A program made the position numbers and the translations under genes. Under the pieces are notes generated by a model, which saw only the letters and a program-made list of their open reading frames with translations, was not told the DNA's origin and did no database searches. A stretch of 46,342 bases of DNA. It comes from CAYJCL01 sp964370475 (lineage in GTDB: Bacteria; Bacillota_I; Bacilli_A; RF39; UBA660). Numbering within the stretch: the stretch's first letter is position 1; each line of letters starts with the position of its first letter. Where the stretch lies: assembly GCA_964370475.1 (NCBI GenBank), contig CAYJJI010000009.1:1-46342 (forward strand), in the 5' to 3' direction. Below, piece after piece: positions 40,660 through 46,342 of this stretch.

Positions 40660-40668
40660 TGATAAAAT
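40660..40668 (+). promoter_or_regulatory. Extended -10 box for the symporter gene
   Basis: TGA-TAAAAT lies 22 nt before the ATG at 40691. Confidence 0.45.
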
Positions 40669-40690
40669 TACCTAGTTGGAAGAGGTAGTT

Positions 40691-42142
40691 ATGAATAGTA
40701 CATATATAATTTTATTCTTATATATAATATTAATATTAGGAATTAGTTTTAAAAATAAACACAAAGCTAAGAGTTTGAATAACTTCACGCTTGGTAATAG
40801 AAAAGCAAATGGGTGGATGAGCGCATTCTCTTATGGAAGTGCATATTTTAGCGCAGTTATGTTTATAGGATATTCCGGGTCACTTGGTTGGAAATACGGT
40901 ATATTAGCGGTAATAATAGGTATATGTAATGCTCTTATCGGAACATTACTAGCATGGATAGTGTTAGCTAAAAGAACTAGAAAAGAAACAAGAGAACTAG
41001 ATGCCAAAACACTACCTCAATACTTAGAAAAGAAATATAATTCTAAATTCTTAAAATATTTAGCAGCATCGATTATCTTTATTTTTTTACTACCATACTC
41101 ATCTTCAGTATATATGGGTTTAACTAGTGTATGCTCAGTACTCCTAAACATGGATATATCACTAGCGATGACTCTAATAGCAGTACTTACAACGATAATA
41201 GTATTATCAGGAGGATACAAAACAACCCTAAAAGCAGATTTTATTCAAGGAATATTAATTCTAATAGGTGTCATCATCTTAGTAATAGGACTTACTAACT
41301 CAAGTTCTTTCCCAGGATTTAACGAACTAATTATTAAAACAAAAGAACTAAATTTAGATACTCCATCAATAATAAGTTTAATAAGTATTATTCTTATAAC
41401 ATCATTCGGTCCTTGGGGTCTACCTCAAATGATTAATAAATTTTATGCAATCAAAGATGAAAATGAAATAAAAAAAGGAATGTTAGTATCAACGGTATTT
41501 TCTTTAATTGTTGCTGGCATCGGATTCTTTGTTGGATCAATTTCAATAACAATGTATAATAACTTATCACAAATACCAGCACCCGGTGCTGGTAACACTG
41601 ACTACTTAGTGCCAAATATAATTTTGAATAGTAATATCAGTGAACTATTCTACGGGTTTATATTAGTACTTTTACTAGCAGCATCAGTATCGACATTAGC
41701 ATCAATCACATTGACAGCATCATCATCAATATCAATGGACTTAATTGATGATTTTAGAAAACAACAATCAAAAAATTCATTTGGAACAAAGTTGATATGT
41801 ATCATATTTATCTTATTATCATATATAATAGCCTCTAATGACATTCCTATATTAGTAATGATGTCATATTCATGGGGAATCTTATCAGGTACATTTATAG
41901 CGATATATTTATTATCTCTATATTGGAAAAAAATCAATAAAACAGGAATAATAGTTGGAATGATTACAGGATTTATAATTTCATCAATTCCGTTAATTTG
42001 TAAAATATTATCAATAAATATAACTCTAGGAGATATGGGACTATTATCTGATAATGGAAACTTAATAGCTTGCTTCGCAATAATTCTGTCATTCATCGCA
42101 ACTTATATTGCAACGAAACTTGACAAAAACGATGTAAAGTAG
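40691..42142 (+). CDS. Sodium:solute symporter (SSS family, PutP-like)
   Basis: A 483-residue secondary transporter with about 13 transmembrane segments, of the SSS/PutP family that imports amino acids or other solutes with Na+. NNFTLGNRKANGWMSAFSYG (about 33-52, family: F.lggR.l..w..a.s..as..Sa) and ATYFSA-like SAYFSAVMFIGYSG follow the first helix. ITSFGPWGLPQMINKFYAIK (about 236-255) is the conserved PQ...rf.a.k block. The start is ATG 40691 after AGAGG; an upstream TTG extension overlaps the promoter. The substrate is not evident. A GC-rich palindrome lies inside (41574-41594). Confidence 0.9.
   Translation: MNSTYIILFLYIILILGISFKNKHKAKSLNNFTLGNRKANGWMSAFSYGSAYFSAVMFIGYSGSLGWKYGILAVIIGICNALIGTLLAWIVLAKRTRKETRELDAKTLPQYLEKKYNSKFLKYLAASIIFIFLLPYSSSVYMGLTSVCSVLLNMDISLAMTLIAVLTTIIVLSGGYKTTLKADFIQGILILIGVIILVIGLTNSSSFPGFNELIIKTKELNLDTPSIISLISIILITSFGPWGLPQMINKFYAIKDENEIKKGMLVSTVFSLIVAGIGFFVGSISITMYNNLSQIPAPGAGNTDYLVPNIILNSNISELFYGFILVLLLAASVSTLASITLTASSSISMDLIDDFRKQQSKNSFGTKLICIIFILLSYIIASNDIPILVMMSYSWGILSGTFIAIYLLSLYWKKINKTGIIVGMITGFIISSIPLICKILSINITLGDMGLLSDNGNLIACFAIILSFIATYIATKLDKNDVK
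41574..41594. repeat. GC-rich 21-nt palindrome inside the symporter gene
   Basis: TACCAGCACC and GGTGCTGGTA flank a single central C. In frame it encodes I-P-A-P-G-A-G-N, so the sequence is coding. It is far richer in G/C than its surroundings. Confidence 0.9.
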
Positions 42143-42173
42143 TAATATACACGAAAAAAGGAGAAGATATAAA

Positions 42174-42647
42174 GTGAAAAAATTAATTAATGATTTAACA
42201 AAAGGTATAAACAATTTAAGTTTATATACATTGATAGCTAATAACGACGAAATAGAAACGCTAGGGTTATCTGCAAAAGTAGATCTTAAACAAAGTATTA
42301 AAAGTCAACAATTAACTACAATAACAAGATATTATCTAAAAGAAGGAAACAGCATGTTATTAATTGAAGAAAAAAAAGATGCCGATAACAAAGTTGTTAG
42401 CACAACAATTGAATATAAACCTTCAAATGAAGAATATTTAACTTTAGAACTAGACAAAAATTACTTACCAATTCATTTTGGACACATTGGTTTTGATAAA
42501 GAACCAACAGTATATTTTGTTGAAAAGTTAAAATTGTTAACAGAAAGATTAAACATAGTAAATAAAGATCTTCAAAAAACATACAACAAAGAAAATGAAG
42601 TGCTAAACAGAGAAGATGTCTATAAAAGAAAACTATCAATTAGATAG
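42174..42647 (+). CDS. Conserved-looking hypothetical protein upstream of priA
   Basis: A 157-residue soluble protein starting with GTG, supported by AAGGAG 10 nt upstream. No membrane segment is seen. It has alternating beta-strand-like stretches (TTITRYYLKEGNSMLLIEEK, LTLELDKNYLPIHFGHIGF) and a C-terminal helical segment (VEKLKLLTERLNIVNKDLQK). I do not recognise the family. It is separated from the symporter by 31 nt and has its own terminator, whose T tract leads straight into the priA promoter. Confidence 0.72.
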   Translation: MKKLINDLTKGINNLSLYTLIANNDEIETLGLSAKVDLKQSIKSQQLTTITRYYLKEGNSMLLIEEKKDADNKVVSTTIEYKPSNEEYLTLELDKNYLPIHFGHIGFDKEPTVYFVEKLKLLTERLNIVNKDLQKTYNKENEVLNREDVYKRKLSIR

Positions 42648-42655
42648 TTTTTTTG
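42629..42655 (+). terminator. Rho-independent terminator
   Basis: AAAACTATC / GATAGTTTT with loop AATTA and a T tract, overlapping the end of the hypothetical gene. Confidence 0.83.
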
Positions 42656-42662
42656 TTATAAT
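42654..42662 (+). promoter_or_regulatory. Extended -10 box for priA-fmt
   Basis: TGT-TATAAT lies immediately after the terminator T tract and 17 nt before the priA ATG. Confidence 0.45.
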
Positions 42663-42679
42663 AAAACAAGGTGAGAGAT

Positions 42680-44836
42680 ATGTATGCAGAGGTTTTAATA
42701 GAATACAATAATAAAAATATCGATAAAACTTTTACGTATGAAATCCCTTCAAACTTAATAGTAAAAAAAGGGATGAAAGTAAAAGTTTCATTCAACAATA
42801 AACTTATCAACGGATTTGTCTTAAGAGTAAAAGATACATATACTGAAGAATATAAACTCAATAAAATAGAAGAAGTAACAGATCCTGAAATTGTTTTAAA
42901 TGAAGAGATGTTATCTATTGGAGAATATCTAAAAAAATTAACATTATGTAGTCAGATAATGGCTTTTCAAACAATGCTCCCAAGTAGTTTAAAAGTAAAA
43001 GACCACAACACCAATTATCAAAAGATAATTAAATATATAATATTAACTGATAATCAATCAGCAAAAGAATATTTAAAAAATACTAGATATCCAAAACAAA
43101 AAGAACTAATAGAACAACTACTAATTTCAGAAAAAATCAAAAAACCAACATCAAGTGCGGTAGATACATTAATAAAAAAAGGAATAGTGAAAATAGTAGA
43201 AGAGCAAGAGTATCGTATTAACGATACACTTGTAAAAAATCCTAAAAAAACACTTACATCTGAACAAACAGATGTATTAGAAAATATAAAATTAAATCAA
43301 GAAGAAACTTATTTATTACATGGTATTACCGGATCAGGAAAAACAGAAGTATATATCCATTTAATTGATAAAGTAATAAATAACAATCAAACAGCTCTTC
43401 TATTAGTGCCAGAAATAACTTTAACTACTCAAATAATTAGTAGACTAAAAGAAGTATTTCCAAATAACATTGCTATATTCCATAGTGCTTTATCAAACGG
43501 TGAAAAGCATGATGAATATTTAAAAATAATAAGAGAAGAAGTCAAAATAGTAATTGGTACAAGATCATCAATATTTGTTCCGTTAAAAAACTTAGGAACA
43601 ATAATCATTGATGAAGAACATTCAGAGAACTACAAACAAGATACAAATCCAAGATATCATGTCTTAGATATTGCAAAATACAGAGCTCATTATAACAAAA
43701 TTCCACTTTTGATTGCATCAGCTACACCAACGCTTGAAAGTATGGCTAGAGCAAAAAAAGGAGTATATCAACTACTAGAATTAAAAAACAGAATAGGAAA
43801 ATCAATTCTTCCAGAAATCATAACTGTCGATATGGCTAAAGAAATGAAAAAAGGTAATTGGATTATTAGCTCTAAACTAGACGAGCTCATAAGAGATCGT
43901 CTAGCAAAAAAAGAACAAGTAATTTTATTTCTAAATAGAAGAGGTCACTCTACAAACATCTCTTGTAAAAATTGTGGATACACTCATAAGTGCCCAAATT
44001 GCGATATAACTCTGACATATCACAAAAGTAGTAATAACCTAAGGTGTCACTACTGCAACTACACAATCTTTAAAAAAGATGAGTGTCCGGAATGCAAAGA
44101 ACAAACACTCAACTTTCTAGGATTGGGTACTGAGAAATTAGAACAACATTTAAATGAAAAGTACAATGCAAAAGTCATAAGGATGGACACAGATACAACA
44201 GCTACTAAAGGATCACATCAAAATATCATTAAGTCTTTCCAAGACCATGAATATGATATTTTGTTAGGCACACAGATGGTTAGTAAAGGATTGGATTTTA
44301 AAAATGTCACACTCGTTGGCATCATCAATGCCGACCAAAGTCTGAACGTTCCCGACTTTAGAAGTAGTGAAAAGACTTTTTCGCTACTTCATCAAGTGGC
44401 AGGACGTGCAGGACGAGGTGACATATCAGGAAAAGTAGTCATTCAAACCTTTAATCCAAATCATTTCACAATAGATTGTGTAGTAAATAATAACTATAAT
44501 AATCATTATGAAGAAGAAATGAAGATTAGAAAACTACTTAAATATCCACCATACTTTTACTTAGTAAATATTAAAGTAGCAAGTAGCGAATATGAAATAG
44601 CATCAAAAGAAATAATAAAAATTAAAAACTATTTAAATAAAAACTTAAACAACGAAATAATTCTTGGTCCAACAATAGCTTCAAACTTTAAAATAAAAAA
44701 CATTTATAGATTCCAAATAATCGTTAAATACAAACAAGATACCAAAATTAAAGAACTATGTCATGAACTAGATGAATTATACATTTTAAATAAAAAAGCA
44801 TTCATTGAAATAGATTTCAATCCATTTCAAATATAA
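42680..44836 (+). CDS. priA: Primosomal protein N' (replication restart helicase PriA)
   Basis: A 718-residue superfamily 2 helicase that reloads the replisome at stalled forks. An N-terminal DNA-binding region (about 1-190) is followed by Walker A GITGSGKTE (from residue 215), the DEEH box D311-E312-E313-H314 and VLFLNRRGHS. The zinc-binding domain has eight Cys in four C-x2-C pairs (CKNC, CPNC, CHYC, CPEC), followed by LGLGTEKLEQ. GTQMVSKGLDFKNVTLV and QVAGRAGRG mark the C-terminal helicase lobe. The length is slightly short of the ~800 in Bacillus. The ATG at 42680 fits AAGGTGAG; an upstream GTG is part of that site. fmt starts 10 nt downstream. Confidence 0.96.
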   Translation: MYAEVLIEYNNKNIDKTFTYEIPSNLIVKKGMKVKVSFNNKLINGFVLRVKDTYTEEYKLNKIEEVTDPEIVLNEEMLSIGEYLKKLTLCSQIMAFQTMLPSSLKVKDHNTNYQKIIKYIILTDNQSAKEYLKNTRYPKQKELIEQLLISEKIKKPTSSAVDTLIKKGIVKIVEEQEYRINDTLVKNPKKTLTSEQTDVLENIKLNQEETYLLHGITGSGKTEVYIHLIDKVINNNQTALLLVPEITLTTQIISRLKEVFPNNIAIFHSALSNGEKHDEYLKIIREEVKIVIGTRSSIFVPLKNLGTIIIDEEHSENYKQDTNPRYHVLDIAKYRAHYNKIPLLIASATPTLESMARAKKGVYQLLELKNRIGKSILPEIITVDMAKEMKKGNWIISSKLDELIRDRLAKKEQVILFLNRRGHSTNISCKNCGYTHKCPNCDITLTYHKSSNNLRCHYCNYTIFKKDECPECKEQTLNFLGLGTEKLEQHLNEKYNAKVIRMDTDTTATKGSHQNIIKSFQDHEYDILLGTQMVSKGLDFKNVTLVGIINADQSLNVPDFRSSEKTFSLLHQVAGRAGRGDISGKVVIQTFNPNHFTIDCVVNNNYNNHYEEEMKIRKLLKYPPYFYLVNIKVASSEYEIASKEIIKIKNYLNKNLNNEIILGPTIASNFKIKNIYRFQIIVKYKQDTKIKELCHELDELYILNKKAFIEIDFNPFQI

Positions 44837-44846
44837 AGGAGAAAAT

Positions 44847-45767
44847 ATGAAAATAATATATATGGGAACACCAAATTTTGCAGTTAAACCACTAGAAGAA
44901 ATAAATGAAATACACGAAGTAATAGCGGTAGTAACTCAACCAGATAAAAAAGTAGGAAGAAAACAAATTATAACACCAACTCCAGTAAAAGAGTTTGCTA
45001 TAAATAATAATATTAAAGTATTTCAACCAATCAAAATAAAAGAGGACTATCAAAGTATTATAGACCTAAAACCAGATTTAATTATTACTTGTGCATATGG
45101 CCAAATAATACCAGAAATAATTTTAAATACACCGCCTCTAGGATGTATAAATATTCATGCCTCTTTACTACCTAAATTAAGAGGTGGAGCACCAATTCAC
45201 AAAGCTATAATAAACGGTCACAAAACAACTGGAATAACTATTATGTATATGGATAAAACAATGGATACTGGAGATATAATTACTCAAGAAAGTATCAACA
45301 TAGAAAATAATGACAACGTTGGAACGCTCCATGATAAATTATCAATACTTGGATCAAGTTTAATAATCAAAACTTTACCTAGTATTGAAAATAAAACTAA
45401 TAAAAGAATAAAACAAAATGACGAAGAAGCAACTTATGCTTATAATATAAAAAGAGAAGAAGAACAAATCGATTTTAACAAAACATCAGAAGAAATATAC
45501 AATCAAATAAGAGGATTAAACCCGTGGCCTCTAGCGTATATGCTGTTAGATAACGAAGAAATAAAAGTTATAGAAGCATCAATCACAGAAAGAATAAACG
45601 ATGACCAAATAAACATCACAAAAGATCATATAATAATAAAAACAAAAGATAAAGCAATAGCTTTATCTAAAATAAAACCATTCGGAAAAAAAATAATGAA
45701 TGTCAAAGACTATTTAAATGGCATTGACAAAGAACAACTAAAAAAGAAAAAAATAACTTTAAAATAA
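44847..45767 (+). CDS. fmt: Methionyl-tRNA formyltransferase
   Basis: A 306-residue enzyme that formylates initiator Met-tRNA with 10-formyl-THF. The N-terminal MKIIYMGTPNFAVKPLE and QPDKKVGRKQ lead to the catalytic NIHASLLPKLRGGAPI (H104) and TTGITIMYMDKTMDTGD with its catalytic Asp. The C-terminal OB-like domain (from about 205) opens REEEQIDFNKTSEEIYNQIR and GLNPWPLAY. The ribosome binding site is AAAGGAG. The pair priA-fmt is a widespread Bacillota neighbourhood; def, usually nearby, is not in this window. Confidence 0.97.
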   Translation: MKIIYMGTPNFAVKPLEEINEIHEVIAVVTQPDKKVGRKQIITPTPVKEFAINNNIKVFQPIKIKEDYQSIIDLKPDLIITCAYGQIIPEIILNTPPLGCINIHASLLPKLRGGAPIHKAIINGHKTTGITIMYMDKTMDTGDIITQESINIENNDNVGTLHDKLSILGSSLIIKTLPSIENKTNKRIKQNDEEATYAYNIKREEEQIDFNKTSEEIYNQIRGLNPWPLAYMLLDNEEIKVIEASITERINDDQINITKDHIIIKTKDKAIALSKIKPFGKKIMNVKDYLNGIDKEQLKKKKITLK

Positions 45768-45805
45768 AATTAATATATGTTAATATGTATACAATAGGTG
45801 ATAGT

Positions 45806-46342
45806 ATGAAAAAGTTTAATCCGAATAAAGAATTAAATAAAAAAGAAAGAAAATATACAAAAAAGCATTTGTTATTTTCACTTCTTGGTTTAATAGGACT
45901 TACAATATTAGGTATTTCCTTTGCATACTTCCAAGTAAACGACAATTCAGTAGTAATTAACTCAGTAGTAGATGCTCCAATAGAACTACTAGTATATGTA
46001 GATGGAGAAGAAGTTAGTGGTTTTCCAGCTAAAGAAGCAGGTTATGTATATGATTCTATAACATGTAAAAATAACTCAACAGGTACATGGGATGAAACTA
46101 CCTGGAGTCTTAATATTAATTTTAAATCTAATGATGCATGTATTGTATATTTTGAAGTAGCCCCACCATATACAGATTCCACTTTAGCAGGAAGTGATCC
46201 AGTATTGGATAGTAAAATGGTCCCAGTAAATATTGCAGATACTGGAGTTGTAACTGTTGCAGATATATATGAAGATGCTTGGTATAATTATGCTGAATCA
46301 AAATGGGCGAATGCGGTAATAGTAGATCCAACATTTACAACA
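45806..46342 (+). CDS. Secreted/surface protein with N-terminal membrane anchor, partial
   Basis: The reading frame is open to the window end (179 codons visible). Residues 1-20 are highly basic, and 21-42 form a signal/anchor helix (HLLFSLLGLIGLTILGISFA) followed by YFQVND, a form often seen at the start of TasA/SipW-era and pilin-like exported proteins of these lineages. The exported part is Thr/Asp/Val-rich. Near residue 155 it carries DAWYNYAESKWANAVIV, a W-x-N-Y...KWANAV motif common to large phage-tail- or surface-like proteins in gut Mollicutes relatives (recalled, unverified). AGGTGA precedes the ATG, with possible -10 TATACA/TACAAT just before it. The type is probably the full-length relative of the headless fragment at 23028. 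Confidence 0.75.
   Translation, partial: MKKFNPNKELNKKERKYTKKHLLFSLLGLIGLTILGISFAYFQVNDNSVVINSVVDAPIELLVYVDGEEVSGFPAKEAGYVYDSITCKNNSTGTWDETTWSLNINFKSNDACIVYFEVAPPYTDSTLAGSDPVLDSKMVPVNIADTGVVTVADIYEDAWYNYAESKWANAVIVDPTFTT

Noticed and set aside
41650..42096. 148-codon open frame on the minus strand
   Set aside because: It lies antisense within the symporter gene, has no ribosome binding site, and its composition mirrors the sense codons. The same holds for the long antisense frames inside hydA, hydB, the RNB gene and ileS.
1..46342. Alternative genetic code (TGA read as Trp), considered because of the Mollicutes-like base composition
   Set aside because: Genes end cleanly at TGA (for example at 811-813 and 16735-16737), and conserved Trp positions use TGG.
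1..46342. CRISPR arrays, tRNA or rRNA genes
   Set aside because: No regularly spaced repeats, cloverleaf-like GTTCRANNC regions or rRNA-like stretches were recognised on reading both strands. A covariance-model scan would settle this.

Overview
The window is a very AT-rich stretch (by eye well under one-third G+C) of a chromosome from a low-GC Gram-positive bacterium that uses the standard code: TGA serves as a stop and Trp is read from TGG. It looks like an endospore-forming, anaerobic member of the Bacillota, probably an uncultivated gut-type Bacilli/Mollicutes-neighbour lineage. The basis is a GerA-type germinant receptor operon, a CotF-like spore-coat pair, peptidoglycan genes (ftsW, murG, murB, divIB), T-box leaders in front of two aminoacyl-tRNA synthetase genes, and a trimeric [FeFe] hydrogenase. 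Species-level placement is not possible from sequence reading alone. No tRNA, rRNA, CRISPR array, integrase or transposase was recognised.

Layout. 1-3.4 kb: the 3' part of ftsW, then an orphan gene (839-1750) bracketed by two diverged copies of the last ~95 bp of ftsW, then small or orphan genes. 3.4-8.7 kb: a minus-strand NUDIX gene and a dense plus-strand run of hydrolase-type genes (metallo-beta-lactamase fold, uracil-DNA glycosylase-like, histidine phosphatase, alkaline-phosphatase superfamily, GNAT, PHP phosphoesterase), followed by a possible 31-residue gene. 8.7-16.7 kb: an unusually long RNase R/II-family protein, hydCBA-type hydrogenase genes and a second PHP gene. 16.7-20.97 kb: a 45-residue minus-strand gene with a strong ribosome binding site, a dCMP deaminase, and the murG-murB-divIB-queH operon. 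20.97-25.2 kb: T-box-serS, a GreA-C-domain-like protein, a truncated surface-protein cassette and miaB. 25.2-28.7 kb: the minus-strand gerAA-AC-AB operon. 28.8-35.2 kb: a queuosine-precursor transporter, an RlmCD-type methyltransferase, an IPP-isomerase-like NUDIX, a membrane-anchored amidase with an altered signature, a nitroreductase, an orphan and deoD. 35.2-46.3 kb: phosphohexomutase (minus), T-box-ileS (type 2 enzyme with a GXHH active-site motif), a spore-coat pair, a sodium:solute symporter, an orphan, priA, fmt, and the start of a secreted or surface protein that runs off the end.

How genes work together. Cell-wall synthesis and division (ftsW, murG, murB, divIB), translation (serS, ileS, fmt, miaB, RlmCD), queuosine salvage (queH plus a YhhQ-like transporter), NADH/ferredoxin-linked H2 metabolism (HydABC) and spore germination or coat functions are all represented. 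Transcription units are short and usually closed by clear hairpin terminators. Many start with an extended -10 box (TGN-TATAAT or TGN-TAAAAT) only about 16-27 nt before the start codon, which implies very short leaders apart from the T-box genes.

The most unusual signals are the duplicated ftsW 3' end around an orphan gene, the GXHH signature in IleRS, the headless surface-protein fragment related in style to the gene at the right edge, two palindromes embedded in coding sequence (murB and the symporter gene), the altered amidase signature, and small genes that length cut-offs would miss.
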